Below the pieces are notes generated by a model that saw only the letters and a list, made by a program, of their open reading frames with translations, did no database searches and was not told the origin of the DNA. A DNA stretch of 20,714 nt from Spirochaetota bacterium (GTDB taxonomy: Bacteria > Spirochaetota > UBA4802 > UB4802). Each line of letters opens with the position of its first letter. Position 1 is the stretch's first letter. This document shows positions 6,481-14,105 of the stretch, in pieces. Position numbers and translations under genes: made by a program. Where the stretch lies: positions 1 to 20,714 of the forward strand of contig JAGYNX010000007.1 of the NCBI GenBank assembly GCA_018399855.1, in the 5' to 3' direction.

Positions 6481-8814
6481 TTGTGTAACGAAATGTATAT
6501 AATAAAGTTGTACATGTGGGGTTTGCGCCTGCTTATTACCGTAATGATGCTGACGGGATGTACGGGAGGCAGCGGCAGTGAATATAGTGAGAAGCTGGTT
6601 GTTGACCTGTCAGATGTGCCTGGTAGTGTACAGTATTCCGACACCAACCTTCAGCGGAAGATCGAACTGGTAACCCGGGACCCGAAGATATTCAGGGATC
6701 CCAGGGCTGATAAAAATACCCCTCTTCTTCGTGTTACCTTCGAAATGGATACGGAAAAGATGTGGCATCACATGAAGAAGGCGTATTACCTGGGATCAAG
6801 TGAAAAAAAACCATTCACCCTTTCATTGCCCCTGCCTGGATCAGATGAAGTAACAATACTGACCTTCAGCCTTGCCGGACTCAAGAAAGGCGGTTCTCCC
6901 ATGAAAGGCAGTCTTGCCATGTACCTGGTGGGGGGTGAGAAAAAAATACAATTAGAAAAAATCGGGGAAGAGGACGGGGACATCCCCGTGAAAGACTGGA
7001 AAGACTATTCAATACAGGTGCCGGCACATGGTAGTACTGAACGGCTTGAGGTAACCTATACAAGTTCTTCATCCCTGACCGAGCATTGTTTTCTGGGGTT
7101 GCCGCGATTGTTTGCCCGCAGGGAAAAGGATGGATCAAGGTCTTCGGTTGTATTCATATGTATTGATGCCATGCGGGCTGACGCGGTAGAGAGTGTTGTC
7201 TCCGGGTATGATATTACCCCTCGTATGGACCAGGTTGCAAATGATGGTGTAGTTTTTACAAATCACTTCAGTGTCTCCAACTGGACAAGGCCATCCACAA
7301 TGGCCATGCTGGCGTCTACCTATGGGTCTTCCACCGGGATCAATTTTTACGGTTTCTCCCTTGGTGAAAGTGAAAAAGAATATTTTTACAGGGAAAGTAA
7401 AATCCTTCCGGTCAACATGGCCCTGCAGAAAGAGGGATACATATCAGCGTCTATTGGTAACAATGCCTTTATACTGGATTACAGCGGTATCGGTGTTGAC
7501 CTGGGCTTTGACGAGTTATCTGAATACCAGACACAGTGCAGGGATACGGTAGATATTACCAGCGAAGTTGTAACCTGGCTTAAAAATAACAGGCACAGGG
7601 ATTTCTTTCTTTTTGTCAATTTTAATGCCCCCCATAGTGCGTATATACCTCCCCCTGAATACCTGCAGCGTACACGTAAAAAGGGGCTTCACAGGCACCG
7701 GTGGTTCAGGCGATACCTGGGTGAGGTGGCCTATACAGATCATCATGTAGGAATAATAATGGATGCCCTTAAAAAGATGGGGTGCTACGATGATACCATG
7801 GTGGTGATAACCTCTGATCACGGGGAGGTGTTTCACCCTCAGCATTCAATAAGCCCGTACACCGATACCCTTGCCGCCTTCAGTCATGGGCAGACTCAAT
7901 ATGACGAAGAGTTGCATACCCCGCTGATCATTAAACCCACCGGCAACTCCGGTTTGAAGGGTAAAAGGGTGGGGCAACAGGTTCGCAGCATAGATATTGT
8001 ACCAACCCTGCTGAACATGATGGGACTCCAGGTGCCCGAGGTGTATGCAGGAAAATCCCTGGTTCCAATGATACTGGGGAAAGAAAAAAAAGACCTGCCG
8101 CTGTATTCTGAAGGCCGAAGGATGTACTCTGTGCGGATTGACGGCTGGAAGTATGCCGAGCGTTTTTATGGTTTCGGCACCCGTCCCTGGCACTGGGGAG
8201 GACAGGCCGTGCATGAATATTCAGAGCTGTACAACTGCAGTGAGGATCCCGATGAGCTTAACAACCTGGCCGGGCGAATGCCGGAAAAAGTGAAGGAGAT
8301 GCGCCGGCACCTGCACAGTATGCGTTTTAAGCAGCCTGATAATGTTATCATGGCAGTTGAATCGGATGTGCGGGGAACCATTTTTACCCCTACCGGGTTT
8401 ATCTACAACGTTGAAGTCTCGGGTGATGATTCCACCCTGGTGCGGGTGAACAGGAAGACCTGGCGATTTAATTTGCAGACAGGTGATCGTATCACATACC
8501 AGACAATTCCGGCGGACACAAAGACAGTTCTTGGCACGGGTGAGAATGTGCGTACACTTGCCGGTGAATTCCTGTTGCCGGTTGGGAAATATTTGTCACG
8601 ATCTTTTCATCTTGATCCGGCATTGAATACAACCCACGGTGCCCCACCCGATGAGATGGTGGCACTTATAGAGCCGGGAGTGATATTCTGGCACGTGCCG
8701 GTACAGGGGGGCATCCGCCAGGTGTCATCTGATACGGCAATATCCGGGGAGATGCATTCACTTCTGAAACAGTGGGGTTATATTCAGGACGAGAAGGAAG
8801 GCCACACCCCATGA
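6481..8814 (+). CDS. Sulfatase-fold (alkaline phosphatase superfamily) lipoprotein with Thr at the nucleophile position
   Basis: A large predicted lipoprotein hydrolase or transferase of 777 residues. The signal sequence ends in LTGC (Cys27). A beta-rich N-terminal region of unknown type (about 30-215) precedes the sulfatase domain. That domain shows metal-binding IDAMRAD (Asp229, Asp234), NWTRPS with Thr269 where arylsulfatases have the formylglycine Cys or Ser, TSDHGE (Asp446, His447), SHGQ (His469), and a DPDELNNLAG block at about 590-600. A further strand-rich region of about 140 residues ends in QWGYIQ, a usual sulfatase C-terminus. Thr nucleophiles are known in LtaS/OpgB-type phosphoglycerol transferases and phosphodiesterases, so a phosphate ester is a likelier substrate than a sulfate ester; this is inference. 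The start is uncertain. TTG 6481 has ggaa about 6 bp upstream, while ATG 6493 and ATG 6514 would also keep the signal peptide but have no clear ribosome site. Confidence 0.85.
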   Translation: MCNEMYIIKLYMWGLRLLITVMMLTGCTGGSGSEYSEKLVVDLSDVPGSVQYSDTNLQRKIELVTRDPKIFRDPRADKNTPLLRVTFEMDTEKMWHHMKKAYYLGSSEKKPFTLSLPLPGSDEVTILTFSLAGLKKGGSPMKGSLAMYLVGGEKKIQLEKIGEEDGDIPVKDWKDYSIQVPAHGSTERLEVTYTSSSSLTEHCFLGLPRLFARREKDGSRSSVVFICIDAMRADAVESVVSGYDITPRMDQVANDGVVFTNHFSVSNWTRPSTMAMLASTYGSSTGINFYGFSLGESEKEYFYRESKILPVNMALQKEGYISASIGNNAFILDYSGIGVDLGFDELSEYQTQCRDTVDITSEVVTWLKNNRHRDFFLFVNFNAPHSAYIPPPEYLQRTRKKGLHRHRWFRRYLGEVAYTDHHVGIIMDALKKMGCYDDTMVVITSDHGEVFHPQHSISPYTDTLAAFSHGQTQYDEELHTPLIIKPTGNSGLKGKRVGQQVRSIDIVPTLLNMMGLQVPEVYAGKSLVPMILGKEKKDLPLYSEGRRMYSVRIDGWKYAERFYGFGTRPWHWGGQAVHEYSELYNCSEDPDELNNLAGRMPEKVKEMRRHLHSMRFKQPDNVIMAVESDVRGTIFTPTGFIYNVEVSGDDSTLVRVNRKTWRFNLQTGDRITYQTIPADTKTVLGTGENVRTLAGEFLLPVGKYLSRSFHLDPALNTTHGAPPDEMVALIEPGVIFWHVPVQGGIRQVSSDTAISGEMHSLLKQWGYIQDEKEGHTP

Positions 8815-8827
8815 AAACTGGTGATAA

Positions 8828-8920
8828 TTTCTTGCCTTCATGGTGGACTGGCTGCAGGATCACATAATGAATGAATACATGGCATACAGCGAGTTTTTAA
8901 CCCGTAAAGGCGTGAAGTAA
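8828..8920 (+). pseudogene. Remnant 3' end of a bacteriohemerythrin gene
   Basis: Between the sulfatase-fold gene and the outer-membrane-like gene, one plus-strand frame encodes about 30 residues. It includes VDWLQDHIM, then AYSEFL and a terminal TRKGVK before TAA. This matches the last helix of bacteriohemerythrins, which typically reads (F)LKDWLVNHI, then D-x2-Y-x2-FL and KGVK. Two stop codons (8822-8827) directly precede it in frame, and the rest of the domain is absent because the upstream DNA encodes the sulfatase-fold protein. The Asp iron ligand normally found five residues after the His is Tyr here. The nearest in-frame ATG (8840) would give only 26 residues. It is best read as a decayed fragment that cannot bind the di-iron centre. 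A free-standing small protein is possible but less likely. Confidence 0.6.
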
Positions 8921-9415
8921 TTAGAAGTAGTACCTGATCCCCAGCCCGCCGCGAAAGCCGAAGTCTACATCTGGTGCAAGCCGCATGGCGGGTGCTATCT
9001 CAAGAAACACTCCCAGTGGAATCCGGGGGGTCTCAAATTCTACTCCTACCGGCATACGTACCTCGATGCGGTTTTCATCTATATCATCTTCGTGTTTCCT
9101 GTCTTTCTCGAAGTCATGAAATCCAATGCCTCCCCCAAGGTATAAGGTAACCTTTTCTACAGGGATAATAGCGGGAAAGTGAAGCAGGTAATCTCCATAC
9201 AGGTAAAAACCATCACCACCGGCTTCTCCAATGCCTGCATCAAAGGCGTGCTGCTGGTTGATGAAATATTTCATGGTGATGGCTGACGGGTCACCAAGTA
9301 CAAATCCTGCTCCTATCCCGTATTTACCGATAGTAAAGCCGGGGGTTGTAAATATCAATAAGATGGCTGCTGATAGAAAATATTTTAATATACCCGATGC
9401 CCTGTTTCGTAACAT
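8921..9415 (-). CDS. Small outer-membrane beta-barrel-like protein
   Basis: A 164-residue secreted protein of no family I can name. It has a signal peptide (basic MLRNR, hydrophobic core at about 11-24, likely cleavage after PGFT). Short amphipathic strands rich in Gly and aromatic residues follow, and the protein ends in GIRYYF. A C-terminal Phe after alternating residues is typical of outer-membrane barrels recognised by BamA. GAGFVLGDPSAITMKYF early in the mature part resembles small opacity-type or porin-like barrels of about eight strands. I chose ATG 9415 because aggag lies about 10 bp upstream. A good promoter (9483-9454) also sits inside the longer reading that would begin at 9490, which makes that start unlikely. 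It is a single gene, divergent from tsaC. Confidence 0.75.
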   Translation of the reverse strand: MLRNRASGILKYFLSAAILLIFTTPGFTIGKYGIGAGFVLGDPSAITMKYFINQQHAFDAGIGEAGGDGFYLYGDYLLHFPAIIPVEKVTLYLGGGIGFHDFEKDRKHEDDIDENRIEVRMPVGVEFETPRIPLGVFLEIAPAMRLAPDVDFGFRGGLGIRYYF

Positions 9416-9453
9416 AAGTGATGTGCTCCTGTTCAGTATAAATTGATGTATCC

Positions 9454-9483
9454 AGTATATCTGCTGATGGAAAAGGCTGTCAA
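9454..9483 (-). promoter_or_regulatory. Sigma70-type promoter for the outer-membrane-like gene
   Basis: On the minus strand: perfect TTGACA (9483-9478), an 18-bp spacer, then TATACT (9459-9454). The predicted transcript starts about 30 nt before ATG 9415 and includes the aggag ribosome site. This is one of the clearest promoters in the window. Confidence 0.7.
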
Positions 9484-9530
9484 CCTGCATTCAAATGAGA
9501 AACTTCATTGAATATTTCAATTGAATTATA

Positions 9531-9559
9531 TTGACACCAGCAACTACACTGCATTATAT
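9531..9559 (+). promoter_or_regulatory. Sigma70-type promoter for tsaC
   Basis: Perfect TTGACA (9531-9536), a 17-bp spacer and TTATAT (9554-9559). The predicted start is near 9566, giving a leader of about 36 nt before ATG 9602. Together with the minus-strand promoter at 9483-9454 it forms a simple divergent intergenic region. Confidence 0.6.
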
Positions 9560-9601
9560 GTGGAAAAATATCGAAATTAAAGAAAGGAATTATCCCCGGT
9601 A

Positions 9602-10564
9602 ATGAAAGCGAAACCGGCAACAGAAGAGAACATACAGGAAGCAGGGCGTATTATCAGGGGTGGGGGTATCGTTGCCTTCCCCACTGAGACGGTGTATGGC
9701 CTTGGGGCAGACGCGTTAAACCCCGAGGCAGTGGCGCGAATATTTGAAGCAAAGCAGCGTCCTTTCTTTGACCCCTTAATCGTGCATATCGGCGAGATGA
9801 TACAACTGGACAGGGTGGCTGCCATGGTTCCCGGGATAGCCCGAGAATGTGCCGAGCGTTTCTGGCCCGGTCCCCTTACCATGGTACTGCCAAAATCTGG
9901 TGACATACCCGATATCGTAACAGCGGGATTGTCTACAGTTGCGGTGCGTATGCCTGATCATGATGTGGCATCCCGTCTCCTTGCGGCGGCCGGCACCCCT
10001 GTAGCAGCTCCAAGCGCTAATCCTTTCGGATATATCAGTCCAACCGACGCGGACCACGTTGCCAGTCAGCTGGGTGACCGGGTAGACATGATCCTTGACG
10101 GTGGCCCGTGTGTCGTGGGTGTTGAGTCTACCATAATACGACTGGATGAATCAGGAGGTGCGGTGCTCCGTCACGGGGGGCTTCCGGTGGAAGAAGTGGA
10201 AGAAATTACCGGAAAACTGGCCGAAAAAGAAACACCGGGTGAGCCGGAGGCACCGGGACAACTTCCTTACCATTACTCCCCACTGACGCCGGTTACCCTG
10301 GTGGCTGATCTTAAAGATACAGGGAAGCTTTCTTCTTCCCACGGGGTGCTGGCCTTTTCTACGCCGGAAATCGACACGGGTGATGCCCATGTAGAAGTGC
10401 TTTCACCGGGAAAATCACTGCGGGAAGCTGCGGCCAGGCTTTTTATCTGTATGCACCGGCTTGATGCCCTGAAGCTAGAGCGAATTTACGCGGAAGAAGT
10501 TCCCCAGGAGGGACTTGGAAGAGCAATTATGGACCGGCTTAGAAAAGCCGCCGCACGTCAGTGA
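9602..10564 (+). CDS. tsaC: L-threonylcarbamoyladenylate synthase, long Sua5-type form
   Basis: Makes threonylcarbamoyl-AMP from threonine, bicarbonate and ATP, the first step of the t6A37 modification of ANN-decoding tRNAs. The 320 residues comprise the YrdC domain (about 5-195) and a C-terminal Sua5 domain. Visible motifs are PTETVYGLG at 27-35, the K-x-R phosphate-binding pair Lys51/Arg53, SAN at 138-140 and GVEST at 173-177. The interdomain linker motif APGQLPYHYSP at 217-227 corresponds to the flexible SPGxxxxHYxP loop of Sua5 proteins. The short TsaC form lacks the second domain, so the name Sua5 would fit equally well. The ribosome site (aaagga, ending about 13 bp before ATG 9602) is farther away than usual, but there is no alternative start in frame. 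It has its own promoter and appears monocistronic. Confidence 0.95.
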   Translation: MKAKPATEENIQEAGRIIRGGGIVAFPTETVYGLGADALNPEAVARIFEAKQRPFFDPLIVHIGEMIQLDRVAAMVPGIARECAERFWPGPLTMVLPKSGDIPDIVTAGLSTVAVRMPDHDVASRLLAAAGTPVAAPSANPFGYISPTDADHVASQLGDRVDMILDGGPCVVGVESTIIRLDESGGAVLRHGGLPVEEVEEITGKLAEKETPGEPEAPGQLPYHYSPLTPVTLVADLKDTGKLSSSHGVLAFSTPEIDTGDAHVEVLSPGKSLREAAARLFICMHRLDALKLERIYAEEVPQEGLGRAIMDRLRKAAARQ

Positions 10565-10585
10565 TGAATACACATGCAATTGTGA

Positions 10586-10612
10586 TTGACAACCTGGCAA
10601 TTCCAGTATAAT
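10586..10612 (+). promoter_or_regulatory. Promoter with consensus hexamers upstream of pgi
   Basis: Perfect TTGACA (10586-10591) and perfect TATAAT (10607-10612) are separated by 15 bp, shorter than the 17-bp optimum. A shifted -10 (TAATTT, 10609-10614) would restore 17 bp. It lies just after tsaC and would give a leader of about 90 nt before ATG 10710. It probably drives the long plus-strand gene run that reaches the right edge. Confidence 0.6.
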
Positions 10613-10649
10613 TTTCATACTTCCTGAATCAACTGTTATACAACTGTTC

Positions 10650-10680
10650 CCCTGAGCAGGGCGGCATGCTGTCCTTTTTT
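10650..10680 (+). terminator. Terminator-like hairpin with T6 tract in the tsaC-pgi gap
   Basis: GGGCGG (10659-10664), loop CATG, then CTGTCC (10669-10674), pairing through four Watson-Crick and two G-U pairs, followed directly by six Ts (10675-10680). An overlapping small hairpin (CCCT 10650-10653 with AGGG 10658-10661) shares the 5' arm and cannot form at the same time. It may simply end tsaC transcripts, but it sits downstream of the pgi promoter, so it could also act as an attenuator. Confidence 0.45.
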
Positions 10681-10709
10681 GAAATAACTATACTGGAGAG
10701 TACTGGAAT

Positions 10710-12107
10710 ATGATTACCTATGATTATAATTATTTAATGACCGACCATACGGGTGATGAACACGGTATAACCCCTGATGAGCTGAATACGGCAACACAGC
10801 TTACTGACAAGGCACTTTCCCGTATGGATGACGAAAAAAAACAGGGGGCACTTGGTTTCCTGGATCTTCCGTATGATACAGATATTGTCCCATCCATTCG
10901 GGCCTTTCGGGACAGGTGTGGTGACCGGTTTACTACCATCGCGGTTGTGGGGATTGGGGGGTCAGCACTGGGGCCCCAGGCGTTGAGAAATTCCCTGTCC
11001 CACCTCTACTTAAACGAGCTTTCTGATGAGAAGAGGGATGGCCGCTACAGGGTTTATTTTTTTGATAATGTTGACCCCTATGAAATCCGTTCCATTGAAG
11101 ACGTGATAGATATATCCAAAACCATATTCCTGGTGATATCCAAGTCCGGGGGCACCACTGAGACCAACGCGAATTTCGCTATCATTCTTGAATGGCTGAA
11201 GAAAGAGGTGGGAGCGGGATACCGTGACCAGGTAGTGGCGATTACCGATCCAGAAAAAGGGGTGCTTCGCAAAGTGGCCATGGATGAAGGCTTTACCACT
11301 TTTCCGGTACCGGCAAACGTTGGAGGACGGTTCTCTGTGTTGTCGGCGGTTGGCCTGGTGATGGCGGAATTTATCGGTATAGACGCCGAGGGTCTTTTGG
11401 CGGGCGCGAGAAATGTGATTGAGAAGAACCATGGAAAGCCCCTCTTTAAAAACGCCCCACTGTTGAACGCGACATTTCACTACCTGTTTGATGTTCGAAA
11501 AAACAAGCGTATCAACGTGCTGATGCCCTATACACGGAAACTCTTTCTGTTTGCCGACTGGTACAGGCAGCTGTGGGCCGAATCACTTGGCAAGCGGTTC
11601 GATGTGAATAACAACGAGGTGATGACGGGGCTCACCCCGGTGGCGGCACTGGGAACCATTGACCAGCATTCACAATTGCAGCTTTACCTTGAAGGGCCCA
11701 ATGACAAGGTTATCACCTTCTTGAAACTGAAACAGTTTGATGATGATGTCACCATTCCCGAATTCTACAAAGGAATTCCGGAGATGGATTATCTTTCACA
11801 TAAGAGTCTTCGAAAACTGAATGGATTTGAAGAGTCAGCCACTGAGCTTGCCCTCAAAGAAGCAGGGCGCCCCAGCGCGTCCCTTATCATGGACAGGCTT
11901 GACCCTCATACGATAGGTGAACTCATCATGTTTCTGGAAATGCAGACTGCCTACGCGGGTTACCTGTATAATATCAACCCGTTTGACCAGCCCGCGGTGG
12001 AGATAGGAAAAAAGTTTACTTTCGGCCTGCTGGATCGCCCCGGGTTTGACCAGTTCAAGCAGAAGTTTGAACTGGGATATCGCAAGAAAGATTCGTACAT
12101 TATATGA
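10710..12107 (+). CDS. pgi: Glucose-6-phosphate isomerase
   Basis: Interconverts glucose 6-phosphate and fructose 6-phosphate in glycolysis. The 465 residues correspond to the shorter bacterial PGI type rather than the roughly 550-residue enterobacterial form. Motifs in order: GIGGSALGP at 81-89, sugar-phosphate-binding SKSGGTTET at 144-152, VGGRFSVLS at 204-212 (family signature 1), catalytic Glu291 in ESLGK, His320 in DQHSQL, and INPFDQPAVEIGKK near the C-terminus (signature 2, with Pro in place of the usual Gly before VE). ATG 10710 has ggag about 12 bp upstream and tgga nearer. ATG 10737 is a less likely alternative. It is first in the long plus-strand run, and its TGA overlaps the tmk ATG by 4 bp. 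Confidence 0.96.
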   Translation: MITYDYNYLMTDHTGDEHGITPDELNTATQLTDKALSRMDDEKKQGALGFLDLPYDTDIVPSIRAFRDRCGDRFTTIAVVGIGGSALGPQALRNSLSHLYLNELSDEKRDGRYRVYFFDNVDPYEIRSIEDVIDISKTIFLVISKSGGTTETNANFAIILEWLKKEVGAGYRDQVVAITDPEKGVLRKVAMDEGFTTFPVPANVGGRFSVLSAVGLVMAEFIGIDAEGLLAGARNVIEKNHGKPLFKNAPLLNATFHYLFDVRKNKRINVLMPYTRKLFLFADWYRQLWAESLGKRFDVNNNEVMTGLTPVAALGTIDQHSQLQLYLEGPNDKVITFLKLKQFDDDVTIPEFYKGIPEMDYLSHKSLRKLNGFEESATELALKEAGRPSASLIMDRLDPHTIGELIMFLEMQTAYAGYLYNINPFDQPAVEIGKKFTFGLLDRPGFDQFKQKFELGYRKKDSYII

Positions 12108-12718
12108 AACTGATGCTGCCCCTGTTTATCGTGTTTGAGGGTATTGACGGGTCTGGGAAATCCACGCAGGCGGATCTTCTGCACGGGTATTGCAAAAAAA
12201 ATGATATTCCTTCCATACTTTTTCGTGAGCCAACGGGGGGACCATGGGGGAAGAAAATCCGTGCGATGCTCAGTGGTGAGTTAAAGACGGACGTGAAAGG
12301 TCAGCTGGAACTTTTCCTGAGGGATCGGGAATACGATGTATGTAATAATATAATGCCCGCCCTTGAGGAGGGTAAACTGGTTATTCTTGACAGGTATTAT
12401 TATTCCACCGCGGCCTACCAGGGGGGGGAACAGTATACTACCCGGGAAATTATTGCGATGAACGTGTCCCGTGGATTTCCACGTCCTGACCGGGTGTATC
12501 TTATCGATATAGATCCCCCCACAGCCCTTCGCCGGGTAGGAGAAAGGAATCCTGGCAGGGAAGAGATATTTGAAAAAAAACAGTTCCTGGAAAAGGTGAG
12601 AAAAAACTACCTTGAACTGGCAGATGAGACCTTCTGCGTGGTCAACGGAAACAGGAAGCAGGAAGAAATATATTACGATATCTATCATGACCTGGAGCAG
12701 GTAACCGGTAGCATATGA
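12104..12718 (+). CDS. tmk: Thymidylate kinase
   Basis: Phosphorylates dTMP to dTDP for DNA synthesis. The 204 residues have the family's usual length and motifs: P-loop GIDGSGKST at 13-21, REPTGG at 41-46 and LDRYYYSTAAYQG at about 95-107 (DRY motif and substrate-binding segment). An Arg-containing LID region around GERNPGREE (147-154) follows. The start overlaps the pgi stop (ATGA). ATG 12113, three codons in, would also leave the P-loop intact. Its own stop overlaps the next gene's ATG by 4 bp, so this essential enzyme appears translationally coupled to the downstream GAF protein, although the two have no evident functional link. Confidence 0.95.
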   Translation: MKLMLPLFIVFEGIDGSGKSTQADLLHGYCKKNDIPSILFREPTGGPWGKKIRAMLSGELKTDVKGQLELFLRDREYDVCNNIMPALEEGKLVILDRYYYSTAAYQGGEQYTTREIIAMNVSRGFPRPDRVYLIDIDPPTALRRVGERNPGREEIFEKKQFLEKVRKNYLELADETFCVVNGNRKQEEIYYDIYHDLEQVTGSI

Positions 12719-14103
12719 AAAGGATTATACAGAATTTATTTGTACCAGCTATTCACGTGGTGTTTATCGGTATAATATTTGCAGCAACCTGGGGTGTCCA
12801 TGTGGCAGGGTATGCCGGGCACGCCTTTATCCTGTTTATGGTGCTGCTTACCGTGACACTGCTGCCCCTGTTTACCTATCTTTCACACAGGATCGAGACA
12901 CAGATATCCCCGGTGCGTTACATGGATCTGTATATTCAGACCGTGGATTCCATACTCGCCATTGAGTCTTTTGATGAAATGATCAAATCCATATTCGACC
13001 AGATACTTAACTGTATCCATGTTCGGTATGGTCTGCTGCTCTTCTATTACCACGACCGGGATGAGTATACTATCTTCTACCAGAAAGATAAACGGAAAAA
13101 GGTCATCCGCAGGGCCAACATCGAAAATGACAATATACTGTTCAAGGTTATACGGGGAGCGGATGATGTTATCATAAAAAGTCAGATGAATGAAAATATT
13201 CATTTTGAACGTGCTATCATTTACGAGATTGAGAAGCTGGATGGAGAAGTAGTTATTCCCATATATTTTCATGATATATTTCTCGGGCTTATTGTTATCG
13301 GAGATTTAAAACGAAAGCTTTCACAACGGGAGATCATGCTTTTAAAAGCATTTGCTTCAAAAATTGCCACACTCACGGTGAATGGATTCTTTTTCAAGGA
13401 GATCGTGAAAAAAAAGGAACTGGAAAAAGAGTATGAACTGGCCCTGCGTATTCAACAGCGTTTTCTACCTACCACCTCCTTGCGCTATGGTGCCATACAC
13501 ATTAATGTGCATCACCAGTCAAGGTCACTTCGATCTCGTGAGTTTTTTGACATGTTTGTAAACCAGGGGGATTCCGATGACGTGCGGATATCTTCATTTC
13601 ACATGCTGGGCAGTCTTGCCCTTGTCTCTCTTCATATGCCATCGGTTCAGTCTCTTCTGCAAAGTTATGCCAGGATGCACCTGTCTCCATTACAGTGCAT
13701 CAAGAAGCTGCAGAAGACTATCCGTGATAAGGAGATAATGGATGAAGATTTGTCGGTATGCCACGCGATGATAACACAGGGGGGAGAGATGCAGGTCAGC
13801 TGTCATAATTACTACTCACCCTGGGTATATACGGGAAAAAAAGTAAAAAGGTTGAAAAAGGTACAATCAAAAGAAAATACGAATGAGAAGCTTCGGTTGA
13901 AAGAAGGTGATATGGTAATTATGGGATGCCGGCCTTTCATGGAATATTTAGATGAGAAAAGCGGCGAATTTCTGGAGTTACTGAAAAAAAAGGAATCCCA
14001 ATCCATCGAGAAGATTACCCGCGGCCTTGTCGACATGATGCCCATTGATAGCACAGATGACGCTTTTGACAACCTGCTTATTGTGTTACGGGTGGAAGGT
14101 TAG
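12715..14103 (+). CDS. Membrane-anchored GAF protein with degenerate SpoIIE/PP2C-like domain (predicted pseudophosphatase)
   Basis: 462 residues: two membrane helices (about 11-31 and 36-57), a GAF-like sensor domain (about 75-220), a helix running into KEYELALRIQQRFLP (about 233-249), then a region that follows the SpoIIE/PP2C pattern without its active site. LALRIQQRFLP is the standard entry motif of these phosphatases. Aligned by eye with the next gene, GDYFD becomes REFFD (Asp to Glu276), VADISGHG becomes ISSFHMLG (Asp to Ser294, GHG lost), and FTDG becomes GCRP (Asp to Arg406). The final DD pair (448-449) and the first-motif Asp279 remain. Most metal ligands are therefore missing, and phosphatase activity is not expected. 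The ATG overlaps the tmk stop by 4 bp, and the next gene begins 2 bp after this stop. It is likely a regulator or binding partner of the active phosphatase; that role is inference. Confidence 0.8.
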   Translation: MKRIIQNLFVPAIHVVFIGIIFAATWGVHVAGYAGHAFILFMVLLTVTLLPLFTYLSHRIETQISPVRYMDLYIQTVDSILAIESFDEMIKSIFDQILNCIHVRYGLLLFYYHDRDEYTIFYQKDKRKKVIRRANIENDNILFKVIRGADDVIIKSQMNENIHFERAIIYEIEKLDGEVVIPIYFHDIFLGLIVIGDLKRKLSQREIMLLKAFASKIATLTVNGFFFKEIVKKKELEKEYELALRIQQRFLPTTSLRYGAIHINVHHQSRSLRSREFFDMFVNQGDSDDVRISSFHMLGSLALVSLHMPSVQSLLQSYARMHLSPLQCIKKLQKTIRDKEIMDEDLSVCHAMITQGGEMQVSCHNYYSPWVYTGKKVKRLKKVQSKENTNEKLRLKEGDMVIMGCRPFMEYLDEKSGEFLELLKKKESQSIEKITRGLVDMMPIDSTDDAFDNLLIVLRVEG

Positions 14104-14105
14104 AA

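Noticed and set aside
8811..8867. Short 18-codon frame overlapping the sulfatase-fold stop (ATGA)
   Set aside because: The product resembles nothing and lies out of frame with the hemerythrin remnant. A frameshifted piece of the remnant cannot be excluded, but the evidence is too thin.
9416..9490. A longer N-terminus for the outer-membrane-like gene starting at 9490
   Set aside because: The added 25 residues come before a normal signal peptide, a strong minus-strand promoter lies within the segment, and an aggag ribosome site precedes ATG 9415.
12883..13272. Minus-strand open frame opposite the GAF protein
   Set aside because: There is no recognisable motif, and the coupled plus-strand gene accounts for the sequence.
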